64,000 nt of DNA from assembly GCA_022843825.1 (NCBI GenBank), contig JALHMX010000002.1:62001-126000 (forward strand), in the 5' to 3' direction. Positions within the stretch are counted from its first letter, which is position 1. Every line of letters starts with the position of its first letter. Below the pieces are notes generated by a model. That model made no database searches. It was not told the DNA's origin and saw only the letters and a list, made by a program, of their open reading frames with translations. Both the position numbers and the translations under genes were made by a program. This document shows, one piece after another, positions 44,730 to 53,798 of the stretch. This DNA is from Pseudobdellovibrionaceae bacterium (GTDB lineage Bacteria; Bdellovibrionota; Bdellovibrionia; Bdellovibrionales; Bdellovibrionaceae).

Positions 44730-46217
44730 ATGAATTTAAAACTATTAGGGATATCTTTATTGGCTGCCATTAACGTGTCAGCTGAAACCAAAAAAACAGT
44801 ACGAGGACCATCGTCATTTAATCGTCCGCCACAATTTGTATTGTTGGCTTTTGATGGATCATCAAGTTTAGATATGTGGCGCGAAACTGTAGAGTTTGCA
44901 GACACAGTAAATACGGTGGGTCTTAATAACCAAACACAGAAAGTTAAATTTACTTATTTTATCAATCCTACATATTACACAGAGTCTGCGCATAAGGGCA
45001 ATTATCTGACTCCGGCTTTGAATAAACCGGTAAGTTGCATTGGCTGGGCGGCTCCAGCGGGATCTGTTATGGATCGTTTGATAGCGACCAATCGTGCTTT
45101 TGAAAAAGGCCATGAAATTGCTTCTCATGCAAATTCACATTGTTCTGCAGACGGTTCAAATACTGATCCATTAAAAGGTATGAAGTGGAGTGAGGCACAC
45201 TGGACCAGCGAGTTTAATCAATTTAACAAATTACTTTTTGATGCCGTTCCATTAAATAAAATTAAACCACCACCTAACTTTGTCATGCGCTTTAACAAAA
45301 GCGACATTATCGGGTTCCGTGCGCCAGCATTAGCAGTTACTCCGGGCTTGTGGCCAACATTAGGTAAGTTTGGTTTTAAATATGACACGTCGAAAATTTC
45401 CTCGCCTACGTATTGGCCGCAACGTCAAGAGTGGGGCGGATGGAATATTCCTTTGGCGCAAATCAAAATTGCAGGTGCAACCCGCAAGACACTAAATATG
45501 GATTATAATTGGTTCGTTTATCATTCAGCAGCAACAAGCATTCCCAATATTACTCCCGCTAAAGTTCAAGAGCTTAAAAACCAAGTTTTAAATAGCTACA
45601 AGTATTATTTTAAGACAAATTATTTTGGTAACCGCGCACCAGTTCAGATTGGGCATCACTTTTCTAAATGGAATGGTGGGGCTTATTGGTTAGCGATGAA
45701 AGAATTTACACAGTTCGTTTGTAATAAGCCTGAAGTTAAATGTGTAACAATGAAAGATTTTGTTAAATGGGTTGAAAGTTTGCCAGCTAATGAATTGTTA
45801 GCCTATCGCAACGGCCAATTTAGCAAATTGCCGGATGATAAAACGATCAAAGACATTTCCGCACAAGCTGTTGTTTCAGTTCGGTTGGATATTGGCGATG
45901 GGGCTTTCGAAGCAATGACTGAAGCCAATGAAACTGCATTAGCGCAATCTCTGGGTCTACGTCGTGAAATCATTGTCAATTTTAAGCCAACAGGAACATC
46001 ACGTATAACTAATGAAGATTTGGCTAAAATAGCTGGAACCGGAACAAAAGCCATTGTCAGAGCGGCTTTAGTCAATAAAGCAGGTCAAGAAGTAAACTGG
46101 GAGACCTATACTGTTGATAATGTGGGAACTGCACAGCAGAAAGTATCTGATGCTGCGGTGGAAGATTCTATCACGAATCCAGAGCCAGCAAGTGCGCATG
46201 AGCACGCTCACGAGTAA
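44730..46217 (+). CDS. Secreted polysaccharide deacetylase-family protein
   Basis: 495 residues with a signal peptide (LGISLLAAINVSA, cleavage near residue 18). The deacetylase (NodB homology) fold is seen as VLLAFDGSS (motif 1, catalytic Asp), HEIASHANSH (motif 2, HxxxH metal ligands), GFRAPALAV (motif 3) and GHHFSKW later. The last 130 residues form an extra C-terminal region of unknown type ending in a His-rich tail (EHAHE). It could deacetylate peptidoglycan or other glycans, for example prey wall material, but the substrate is not proven. ATG with an AGGAG site. Confidence 0.82.
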   Translation: MNLKLLGISLLAAINVSAETKKTVRGPSSFNRPPQFVLLAFDGSSSLDMWRETVEFADTVNTVGLNNQTQKVKFTYFINPTYYTESAHKGNYLTPALNKPVSCIGWAAPAGSVMDRLIATNRAFEKGHEIASHANSHCSADGSNTDPLKGMKWSEAHWTSEFNQFNKLLFDAVPLNKIKPPPNFVMRFNKSDIIGFRAPALAVTPGLWPTLGKFGFKYDTSKISSPTYWPQRQEWGGWNIPLAQIKIAGATRKTLNMDYNWFVYHSAATSIPNITPAKVQELKNQVLNSYKYYFKTNYFGNRAPVQIGHHFSKWNGGAYWLAMKEFTQFVCNKPEVKCVTMKDFVKWVESLPANELLAYRNGQFSKLPDDKTIKDISAQAVVSVRLDIGDGAFEAMTEANETALAQSLGLRREIIVNFKPTGTSRITNEDLAKIAGTGTKAIVRAALVNKAGQEVNWETYTVDNVGTAQQKVSDAAVEDSITNPEPASAHEHAHE

Positions 46218-46228
46218 TGCTTAATAGA

Positions 46229-48685
46229 TTATAATTTTGTCGGGTCCTCAGGCCACGAGTGCTTGGGGTACCTGGCTCGAAGATCTTTGCGAATATCCAC
46301 GTAACTATTTTTCCAAAAGTGAGCTAAATCATTGGTAATCTGGGCCGGACGCATATTTGGAGCCAATAATTCCACAGTAAAAACGAGCTGATTCAATAAT
46401 AGCGGCGTCGTCATCCATCCAAAGACGTCCTGTATTTTGGCTGCAATCAATGGCGCCTTAGGATCGGTATAGTTTATAGGAACAGATTTTCCTGTCGGCA
46501 GTTTAATAGTCGAAGGGAGTCGCAGCAAAATATCCGATACTTGTTCGGGCATAAGTCCATCAAGATAGTGGGTTAAGTCTGTAGATTTAAAATCATCGAA
46601 ACTATCGACTATAGAAAAAATTTTATTTAGTAGCGCAGTTTCGTATGTATTAAGGAAGCCGAAATGTTCTTCAGTAAGTTGCCACTCCGTTTTCTTATTC
46701 TGCAAGAAATGTAGTAAGGTTTTAATATGTTTGTAACTAGAGTTTAATTCTAAAAATGCAGAGGGATTGTCTAATGAAAAAATCTTCCAGGTTTTACGAA
46801 GATCAATTTCGTTAAGGCGTGTTTTAGCTTTTTCTTTAAGTTTAAACGATCCAAAAAAGTGCGTTTCTTGTTGAAAGAAAGACTCACTTTGGTCATCAAA
46901 AAAAACATGATTTTTAATAATGGCTTCATGTCCTAAAATTTTTAAAGCCTCAACTTTTGAAACTCCTACACTATATTTAATTATAGTTATGGCATCGTTT
47001 TTTTCCTCTCCATGTAGAGCAGCATAAAAGTCAGCTTCTTGCATTGCTTCGACTCCGCGCCCATTTGATGACAATCCTTGCAAGGCATTTTTCTTAGCAA
47101 TAATTCGCGACGGAAAATAGTGAGCAAATATTTTAAATATGGCTATCGATAGGCTGTCCGTTTTGTCATAATTGATTTTACTTTTTAGTTTTTGAATATT
47201 TTGAGAAAAAGTTTTAAGCTGGCTTTTTAGTTTGATTTGAATGGGATTTAAAGATGTATCTAAAATACGTTCCAGATCGTTAACATAATTTGATTTAGAT
47301 GCAGGAGCCAAGTGCTCGACTTGATCAAGGCGGGCGATAAGTTCGTGCACTTCTTCTGCTGGAATAGGATTGAAACATAATAGTTCTATGAGCAGAATTG
47401 AGTTTATAATGTTTACCGGCGATGATAGAACGATTCGACCCAATGGAGTGATTGCGCCCTCTTTGTTGAGCAGCTCCCACTTAATAAGCTCACTGGCCGC
47501 AGTGTGAATTTGATGCGGCGGCGGCGGGGTGAGCCAACTGAAGGAGTGGAAGTTGTTGATTCCGATTGCAGCTAAAAAAAGTAGTTCATTATGTAGCGAG
47601 CTGCTAAGCACTTCAGGTTCTATGTCTTGTTTCATTGAACGTTCATCTACAGGGTGCCACAGTTTAAAACAAAATCCATCTTGGGTGCGGGCTGCGCGTC
47701 CTTCTCTTTGCATGGAAGAGAACAATGAAATACGATCTATTTTTAGTCGTGAAAAACCGAGTTTTTTTTCAGTAACTACATTTTTTTCTAGACCACAATC
47801 AACGACGCAATCTAATCCGGGCAGAGTTAATGAGGACTCAGCAATATTCGTGGCAAGAACTATGCGCCGTTGCTGATGCTGTTTAGAAACTATATTTCGT
47901 TGAGCGGAAAGGGACAGTGAGCCATGCAGCACTTCCAAGGGTACTTGGGAAAAGCGCGGCTTTAAAATATCTATGGCTTTGTTAATTTCCTTTAGACCGG
48001 GTAAAAAGATAAGAATGTCCTTTGTAGCTGTTGACCAAGCCTCTACAACGGTATTTTTAAGTTGTTCATAAAATTGTGAGTCGCAGCTAAGTCTTTGATT
48101 TGAGTTCAGGTATATTTTTTTTATTTCATAGGGTGGAGCTTGTACTTCAATCACATGACACTGATCAAAGTACTTTTTAAGTAAGGCAATATTCATCGTG
48201 GCTGACATAACTGCGATTTGTAGATTACTATGTAATACTTGTTGTTCGAACAAAAAACCTAAAATAAGATCCATATTAGATTTTCTTTCGTGAAACTCAT
48301 CCAGAAAAACGTAGCCTATGCTGTCCATAAAAACTTTATCAGTGGTTTTTTTTAAGAATAACCCATCGGTCATAAAGATGAGTTGTGTGGATGAGCTAAG
48401 GACTGAATCGAATCTAACTGCGTATCCCACTTCTTCGCCGAGTTGCCAATTATTCTCTTCAGCGATACGCGAAGCCGCTGACAGCGCAGAAATTCTTTTA
48501 GGAACAATGACTATAATTTTTTTTGAACATTTTTTGTTAACCAGTTCTTTTAGCAATGCAGCGGGGACTCTTGTCGTCTTACCGGAACCCGGGGAGGCAC
48601 TCAGTATAACTGGCAGTGGAGTTAATAATTTGTTAACAATCTCGGGCAAATACTTATCAATAGGTAATGAAATTTGCTGACTCAT
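46229..48685 (-). CDS. hrpB: ATP-dependent helicase HrpB
   Basis: 818-residue DEAH/RHA-type helicase. Walker A SASPGSGKTTRVPAALL (about 30-46), motif II DEFHER, motif III SATMN, and later motifs ATNIAESSLTLPG and QREGRAARTQDG. The long C-terminal region ending in WPEDP is the HrpB-specific domain. HrpB binds nucleic acid; its cellular role is little known (mRNA processing in E. coli belongs to HrpA). The ATG overlaps the stop of the upstream RsmI-like gene by four bases, so the two are coupled. Confidence 0.93.
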   Translation of the reverse strand: MSQQISLPIDKYLPEIVNKLLTPLPVILSASPGSGKTTRVPAALLKELVNKKCSKKIIVIVPKRISALSAASRIAEENNWQLGEEVGYAVRFDSVLSSSTQLIFMTDGLFLKKTTDKVFMDSIGYVFLDEFHERKSNMDLILGFLFEQQVLHSNLQIAVMSATMNIALLKKYFDQCHVIEVQAPPYEIKKIYLNSNQRLSCDSQFYEQLKNTVVEAWSTATKDILIFLPGLKEINKAIDILKPRFSQVPLEVLHGSLSLSAQRNIVSKQHQQRRIVLATNIAESSLTLPGLDCVVDCGLEKNVVTEKKLGFSRLKIDRISLFSSMQREGRAARTQDGFCFKLWHPVDERSMKQDIEPEVLSSSLHNELLFLAAIGINNFHSFSWLTPPPPHQIHTAASELIKWELLNKEGAITPLGRIVLSSPVNIINSILLIELLCFNPIPAEEVHELIARLDQVEHLAPASKSNYVNDLERILDTSLNPIQIKLKSQLKTFSQNIQKLKSKINYDKTDSLSIAIFKIFAHYFPSRIIAKKNALQGLSSNGRGVEAMQEADFYAALHGEEKNDAITIIKYSVGVSKVEALKILGHEAIIKNHVFFDDQSESFFQQETHFFGSFKLKEKAKTRLNEIDLRKTWKIFSLDNPSAFLELNSSYKHIKTLLHFLQNKKTEWQLTEEHFGFLNTYETALLNKIFSIVDSFDDFKSTDLTHYLDGLMPEQVSDILLRLPSTIKLPTGKSVPINYTDPKAPLIAAKIQDVFGWMTTPLLLNQLVFTVELLAPNMRPAQITNDLAHFWKNSYVDIRKDLRARYPKHSWPEDPTKL

Positions 48686-49341
48686 GATGCCGGATAGATC
48701 ATTAACATAAATTCTGCTTTGCTAAAGGATAAGTTTTGCAGAACATAGCTAGGTCGACCTTCCAGTATAGTTTCGTCATCTTGAGATAAGTTTATGACGA
48801 GCAAAACATCACGAGAGTTAAAGTGTTGTACAACTTCTTCCATCGTTTTTTTTAGGCGGTAAGGGGTGTCCATGATTATAATAGCGTTTTTTTCAGTCTT
48901 TAGTTTTATCCACTCCTTATTGCGCGCTTCATTTTCTGCAGGCATAAATCCACGAAATAAAAATTGGTTAAGTTTTTGAGAGCTTAAAGACAAAAGACCC
49001 ATTAAGGCAGAAGCCCCTAAAACAGACTTTACTTGAATTTTATTTTTACGACAAAACTGCACCAAGTGGTTACCGGGATCACAAAATCCAGGAGTGCCGC
49101 AGTCCGAGACGAGTGCCACTGTATGATTTTTGCAAAGCTCTGTTAATGCGACTAAATCTTCTTGCGTGCTATGCTCATTAAGAATTTCGTAGCGCTTAGC
49201 TTTGATATCTAACTTTTTAAGTAGCGTAGAGGTCTCTTTAGTGGATTCACAAAGAATGATATCGGCGGCTTTTAAGATTTCGATAGCACGCAAGGTGATT
49301 TCGGAAGAATCCCCAATAGGGGTGGCCACTAAATACAACAT
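48682..49341 (-). CDS. RsmI-like tetrapyrrole-methylase-fold SAM methyltransferase
   Basis: 219 residues of the RsmI family. RsmI methylates the 2'-O of C1402 in 16S rRNA. Motifs: YLVATPIGDSSEITLRA and SDCGTPGFCDPG (usual SDAGTPLISDPG). It is about 60 residues shorter than RsmI and lacks the C-terminal helical domain, so it may be a paralogue with another substrate. It stands between hrpB and a HAD gene on the minus strand with very tight spacing. Confidence 0.8.
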   Translation of the reverse strand: MLYLVATPIGDSSEITLRAIEILKAADIILCESTKETSTLLKKLDIKAKRYEILNEHSTQEDLVALTELCKNHTVALVSDCGTPGFCDPGNHLVQFCRKNKIQVKSVLGASALMGLLSLSSQKLNQFLFRGFMPAENEARNKEWIKLKTEKNAIIIMDTPYRLKKTMEEVVQHFNSRDVLLVINLSQDDETILEGRPSYVLQNLSFSKAEFMLMIYPAS

Positions 49342-49344
49342 ACT

Positions 49345-50046
49345 TCAACTTTCTACGGTGTAGTTAAAAATTTCAGTGTGAGGGACCGACACCGTCTCTT
49401 TACGAGAATGTGTGCTATTCATATAGATTAAACGCACCTGAGGCAAGCTTTGTCCGATGAGGTTTATATTAACAGGCTCATTTTCAAAAAGATAAACCGT
49501 CGAGTTTTCATACTTTTCTACAATCTGTCTTACCCATTCTAATTTAAATAAGTGGTCATCAAAACTTTTATGTGGTTTCAAATGAATTTGTTCAGGTTTG
49601 GCTGGGAATCCCCATTTTTTTAGCACAGCGGCCGTACCAACGCCCATCCTTTCCACGTCTCGTCCCGTTAGATAATAGATAGGGATTTGATTCTTATGCA
49701 GTAATTGCACAAAGTAAATGGCCCCGAGATACGGAGTATCGTAATGTAAATAGTTGCTGGAAAAGAAGCGTTCCATCCAGTATTTTTTTAACTGGGCGTG
49801 AAGATCCTCATGCTTGTGATGGTGGTAACCTGCGCGCAATAATGACTCGTAAATTCCCCAATCTTTTATCTCGATGGATACTTTTAAAAGATCCATTAGT
49901 TGCATTTCTTCAGCAAATTCGTGCAGAATTTTTTCTGATCGAGGGCTTACATTAAATAAAGTAGAGTCTAAATCAAAAACACAAATACTGTGTTTTTGGT
50001 GTAAAACCAATTCCTGATATAGGCGCGTTAAGTTTTCAAAAGTCAT
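49345..50046 (-). CDS. HAD-family hydrolase
   Basis: 233 residues of the haloacid dehalogenase superfamily. The nucleophile motif ICVFDLDSTLFN has the catalytic Asp pair (DxDST), motif II is IYYLTGRD, and the later acidic motif is LFENEPVN. A long helical cap (about 45-110) is inserted after motif I. Likely a phosphatase; substrate unknown. It lies two bases after the Hsp20-like gene and three before the RsmI-like gene, in one operon. Confidence 0.8.
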   Translation of the reverse strand: MTFENLTRLYQELVLHQKHSICVFDLDSTLFNVSPRSEKILHEFAEEMQLMDLLKVSIEIKDWGIYESLLRAGYHHHKHEDLHAQLKKYWMERFFSSNYLHYDTPYLGAIYFVQLLHKNQIPIYYLTGRDVERMGVGTAAVLKKWGFPAKPEQIHLKPHKSFDDHLFKLEWVRQIVEKYENSTVYLFENEPVNINLIGQSLPQVRLIYMNSTHSRKETVSVPHTEIFNYTVES

Positions 50047-50048
50047 TC

Positions 50049-50738
50049 TTAACTATTATTAGTTTTTGATGCCAGTTTGGGAATAAAAAAGCGAATATAG
50101 TCGCCGTCGCGCTCGCGCGTCATACCATCGGCGATCACAGGTTGATCAAAAAGAAACTCTTCACGAAATGTCTGAAAATTATTAGTAGTGATTTTTCGGT
50201 CAACTTCCTGCAACTCGTTTTGCGCTTTACGACTTCCTGATACAATAACCTTGTTATGTTGAATGGAAATATTAAGTGCATCTTTTTCATATTCTGGAGC
50301 ATAAGCATCAATATAGTACCCAAAATTATCTTCGCTGACATGGTTGCCGCGATCTTGTACGGCATAGAATACATCGTCATCATTAGTTATAATCTCAGGA
50401 TCATAATCTAATGGAGATTCTTTAAGGCTGCTCGCGGGCTCTGGTGTTTCGTATCTTTCAAAACGAGCTTGTCGGGTATAAAGACGGTTATTCTCAATTG
50501 TCGGGGCATCACTGCTATCATCATAGTTTTCATAATCGCTATCTACTGAAGATTTTTTGATATGATTAACAACAGCCTCATTTTTTTTATCTACTTTTAA
50601 TTCGGCCTTACTTTGTTGAACGGCTTCCTTCATTCTTTTTAAACTTGAGATATGTTGTGATGCAGAGTCGCTTTTAGCTTGCGCTAAATCCTGTTGTTGT
50701 TGACGTTTTAAATGGCCGGCTTTAATTGTTGAAGACAT
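50049..50738 (-). CDS. Hsp20/alpha-crystallin-like protein with disordered N-terminus
   Basis: 229 residues. Residues 1-135 are hydrophilic and low-complexity (many Gln, Lys, Ser, Asp). The C-terminal part (about 140-225) reads as an alpha-crystallin-type beta sandwich: LNISIQHNKVIVSGSRK, FREEFLFDQPV and DGDYIRFFIPKL, the last close to the Hsp20 ending. Oligomeric small heat-shock proteins hold unfolded clients. The long disordered arm is unusual for the family. First gene of the minus hrpB operon. Confidence 0.68.
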   Translation of the reverse strand: MSSTIKAGHLKRQQQQDLAQAKSDSASQHISSLKRMKEAVQQSKAELKVDKKNEAVVNHIKKSSVDSDYENYDDSSDAPTIENNRLYTRQARFERYETPEPASSLKESPLDYDPEIITNDDDVFYAVQDRGNHVSEDNFGYYIDAYAPEYEKDALNISIQHNKVIVSGSRKAQNELQEVDRKITTNNFQTFREEFLFDQPVIADGMTRERDGDYIRFFIPKLASKTNNS

Positions 50739-50849
50739 ACCCTTATCTTACTAAAGATTGTTGATTGACTCGTGAAAACTGCGTTTTATCAAGACCAAAT
50801 CTGGACCTATAGCGAGCCCATTTATTTCTGCAAAAACCGATATAAATGT

Positions 50850-51095
50850 ATGTATAAGTGCCTGATGTTTTTTTTATTGTTTATAGGTTTGCAGGTCCAG
50901 GCCGACTACCGTGTTTACTTGCTACAAATTACCAACACCCAAACAAATGAAGTTCGTACAGTGAGATCAACTTTAGATCATATTCAATATCCAATGATGC
51001 AACCACTTCGCCAGCATGAAAAAATTGAGACGATGGATTCATGGAGATGTCGTGGTAACACCAGTCATTATCGATTGCTTTGCCCTAGATACTAA
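50850..51095 (+). CDS. Small exported Cys-containing protein, unrecognised
   Basis: About 81 residues from ATG 50850, giving a signal peptide (CLMFFLLFIGLQVQA) followed by a mature part of about 63 residues with two cysteines near the end (SWRCRGNTSHYRLLCPRY). A longer version from GTG 50772 has a basic, non-signal N-terminus, so I prefer 50850. I recognise no family. The mature chain has Thr/Asn-rich strands (YLLQITNTQTNEVRT). Convergent with the next minus gene, one base between the stops. A real small secreted protein is likely but unproven. Confidence 0.5.
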   Translation: MYKCLMFFLLFIGLQVQADYRVYLLQITNTQTNEVRTVRSTLDHIQYPMMQPLRQHEKIETMDSWRCRGNTSHYRLLCPRY

Positions 51096-51096
51096 T

Positions 51097-51432
51097 TTAA
51101 TGCGGCCGCTGTTGTTTTTGTTTGATATCGTTTTCAATAATATAAAAATAAGTACGCACTAAACGATTTTTTTGATCTTGACTGAGTTTTGAAATAAAAT
51201 CTCTTTTTTCATCCAGACTTTTTGACTTGATTAATCGAATAAGATCTTCTTGAGCTTGAACTAAATTTTCGACAGTAAAAAATTCATCTTCATTAAAATC
51301 TTCTTTAAAAACATTCGAAATAAATTGATTATCAAATAATAAATGTATTCCGATATGAGACTGATCTAAAATCATCTTTAGGTTATCAATCTGTTTTTCA
51401 TTTAAATAGACATCAATTTTTGACAAGAACAC
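51097..51432 (-). CDS. Hypothetical helical protein
   Basis: 111 residues, acidic and helical, with several repeats of short amphipathic helices (DLIRLIKSKSLDEKRDFISKL) and a Gln/Lys-rich tail. No signal peptide or membrane segment. It starts at GTG 51432. I recognise no family; it could bind another protein. Adjacent and divergent to the internally duplicated protein gene (51560). Confidence 0.5.
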   Translation of the reverse strand: MFLSKIDVYLNEKQIDNLKMILDQSHIGIHLLFDNQFISNVFKEDFNEDEFFTVENLVQAQEDLIRLIKSKSLDEKRDFISKLSQDQKNRLVRTYFYIIENDIKQKQQRPH

Positions 51433-51559
51433 CCCACACTTAAAATCCTAAACGCCCAAGAGAAAGTAGCAATGATTTTCAATGACTTACTAAGTCATCA
51501 ACTTAGTTTTACACAGCTAGCTTTTATAGCTACGATGTTGGATTGAGGAGATATCTAGA

Positions 51560-52555
51560 ATGTCTAAACCTGCTGGCAAATTAAACAAAAAGATTCAATC
51601 TTCTGTTACATCAAGTGTAAAATCGAAAAATATTAAGATAAAAGTTAAGACAAAAAAAGAAGATAAATCTAAGAGCGCTGCTGGGGTTAAAAAGACGGCT
51701 AAGCCTAGGTTAGGAAAAACAACGAAAAAAAAGTTTCAGGATAAGGAACTTATCATTGTCGACGAAGCCAAAGGGCTCATCTTCGAAAATGAGAAAACAC
51801 TTTACGGTTATTTTTCTAATGTTATAAAAACTTTAGAAGATAAATATCTAAAAAACTATGACTTCAAAAATGATTTGTCCCGGGACGAGATGGCAGATTT
51901 AGAATATTGGTTAGAATCGACATTGGATGATCCTGACGAAATATGGGCCAACTCGGAAATTTTTGATGATACTCCTGTCTATACTTTAATCAAAGAAGGC
52001 CAAGACGGTGAAAAGAACTTCAGTTATGTGGCTGTCGTTTACTTGGACTCCGAAGAAAAATACCCTACATTTGTATTTTTGCATTTTGCAACCAGAAATC
52101 CGGATCTTGCTGAAGCCTTTCGAGAAAAAGAAATTATTTATCATAAAAAATTAGAATCCGTTCAGTTTGCGGCATTAGAAGGGGATTCGCTGCTTGAAGG
52201 CGACTATTTGGCGATTGGTTTGTTGGAGTCTATGATTAAACTGAGATCAGAAAAAGACATTCCCACCGATCAATTTAAAAAGTATGCGGAATTTAGAGAT
52301 GAAACTATTAACAGTCCCGATGAAATCTGGCGCCAGGTCAGCTCTGAGGGACATGTGCTGGTTAATTTTATAAAGGAAATCGAAGAGGCTTCGGATAAGG
52401 ATCTTCATTATGTAGTCGTAACGGAAGAAGAGCCTGATACACAAGTGCATTCATTATTATTTTCTTTTCCCACAACAGATATACAGTTGTTAGAAAGATA
52501 TCGACAAGGAGAAAACTTAGAAGCGGAAGAAGTTTCTACGGAAAGCTCTCATTAG
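51560..52555 (+). CDS. Cytosolic protein with tandem duplicated domain and Lys-rich N-terminus
   Basis: 331 residues, soluble. Residues 1-60 are very Lys-rich and probably disordered, perhaps nucleic-acid binding. The rest contains two related units: about 78-200 and about 212-325. Each has a helical start, then the motif DPDEIW (124-129) or SPDEIW (252-257), then a beta-rich part with aligned strands (FSYVAVVYLD vs LHYVVVTEEE; TFVFLHFATRN vs SLLFSFPTTD), ending in an acidic helix (LAEAFREKE vs LERYRQGEN). I do not recognise the family. The GAGGAGA ribosome site is strong. Confidence 0.72.
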   Translation: MSKPAGKLNKKIQSSVTSSVKSKNIKIKVKTKKEDKSKSAAGVKKTAKPRLGKTTKKKFQDKELIIVDEAKGLIFENEKTLYGYFSNVIKTLEDKYLKNYDFKNDLSRDEMADLEYWLESTLDDPDEIWANSEIFDDTPVYTLIKEGQDGEKNFSYVAVVYLDSEEKYPTFVFLHFATRNPDLAEAFREKEIIYHKKLESVQFAALEGDSLLEGDYLAIGLLESMIKLRSEKDIPTDQFKKYAEFRDETINSPDEIWRQVSSEGHVLVNFIKEIEEASDKDLHYVVVTEEEPDTQVHSLLFSFPTTDIQLLERYRQGENLEAEEVSTESSH

Positions 52556-53793
52556 AAACCTGTAAAAAGACTTTTACAGCTGACCTGTGGGCCTGGCGAT
52601 CTCAAGTTATGAGTGGAGAGCGGCCCAAGCCTTCGGCCATTTTTCACTTGAGTTTGTAGTTCCGTATCAGTGTCAGCAAGTTCATATAGTTTATTTATGG
52701 CCTCAGCCGGCTTTAAGTTCGGGTATAAGTTTAGAATAATAGCCAGAGCATTCGTTACCATTGGAGCAGCTTGCGAAGTTCCTGAAAGGCTTAAATCGCC
52801 ACCGCCCACGAGTGCGCCAGTGACATTTACTCCAAGGGCTGCAATATCTACGTTCGAAGGTGAAGTATTAGAAAATACGGCTATTTTTCCCTTGTCATCA
52901 ACAGCAGCGACTTTAATTAAATTTTCCGCGGTGATATTTATTTTATGTGGTATTTCAGACGATACATTTTCCCCCTCATTACCCGCTGAAGTAACAAAAA
53001 CTGATTGGGGGTTGCTTTCAATAAAGAGTTTAAGTTCAGCGGTGAAAACATCAGCATGAACCTTGGCCATTTTCTGGAGTTCTTGCTTGTAGAAAACTCT
53101 TTGAAGTAGCGTGGACTTATTCATAAGATTGCTCAGTAAGATTTTTTCAGAGGCGCTATAAGACATATTTACGACCTGAATATTATTTTTCTTTAACACC
53201 TCTGTGATTTGAGCATAGTAATTGCGTAGGCTAGAGCCATATTTACCGGAATCATATTTTAATATGTCCGAGATCTTTAATTTTGAACTGGGTTGAACTG
53301 TCAGTATTGGAAAATTAATAAGCTTAACATCAGTAAGAGATTTTATGGCGATACCTGCGACATGGGTCCCATGAAGGTATCCGGCAACGACTTGCAGCCC
53401 AGAACGGAATTTTTTTGAATAGATATATTTCAAATTACCTTTGATTAAGGTGTAAATAAAATCAGCTTTCTGGCCATAAGGGACTTCGGTCAGATTTTTT
53501 CTAGAGGCAGCAAAAAAGTTAACTTGTTCTTCGTAGAGCTTTTCGCCCATGCGTTTTTCAAATTCTTTTTTAGCTTCCTGGTTCAGCTGATACCAGGATT
53601 TTTCAACCCTATTTTGATCGTATATATTCGATGTCTTAAGTAAGTTTTCGTCAATGGCGGCTTGAAGGTCAGGATGTGAGTAATCCAGAGGGGAGTCCAA
53701 AATGGCAATATAAATATCTTGTTTTTGAGCTAAGATCGAAACACTAAAGCTTAAAAGTAAAATTATTAAAAAAAATTTTCTAATAAGCTTCAT
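52552..53793 (-). CDS. Secreted subtilisin-family (S8) serine protease
   Basis: 413 residues from ATG 53793 (TTG 53808 is also possible but overlaps the upstream stop). Signal peptide to about residue 23. The triad is visible: Asp in AILDSPLDYSHPDL, His in LHGTHVAGIA and Ser in LSGTSQAAPM; the oxyanion Asn lies in VTSAGNEGEN. An unusually long insert of about 105 residues separates the Asp and His blocks; in subtilisin it is about 30. It is probably an exported peptidase of the predator-type secretome. Lies five bases after a lipoprotein gene. Confidence 0.9.
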   Translation of the reverse strand: MKLIRKFFLIILLLSFSVSILAQKQDIYIAILDSPLDYSHPDLQAAIDENLLKTSNIYDQNRVEKSWYQLNQEAKKEFEKRMGEKLYEEQVNFFAASRKNLTEVPYGQKADFIYTLIKGNLKYIYSKKFRSGLQVVAGYLHGTHVAGIAIKSLTDVKLINFPILTVQPSSKLKISDILKYDSGKYGSSLRNYYAQITEVLKKNNIQVVNMSYSASEKILLSNLMNKSTLLQRVFYKQELQKMAKVHADVFTAELKLFIESNPQSVFVTSAGNEGENVSSEIPHKINITAENLIKVAAVDDKGKIAVFSNTSPSNVDIAALGVNVTGALVGGGDLSLSGTSQAAPMVTNALAIILNLYPNLKPAEAINKLYELADTDTELQTQVKNGRRLGPLSTHNLRSPGPQVSCKSLFTGF

Positions 53794-53798
53794 AGGTA

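Noticed and set aside
43692-46217. S1 protease and deacetylase as one predation operon
   Set aside because: They are divergent with a 219-base gap and no shared transcript is likely, so they are kept as separate genes.
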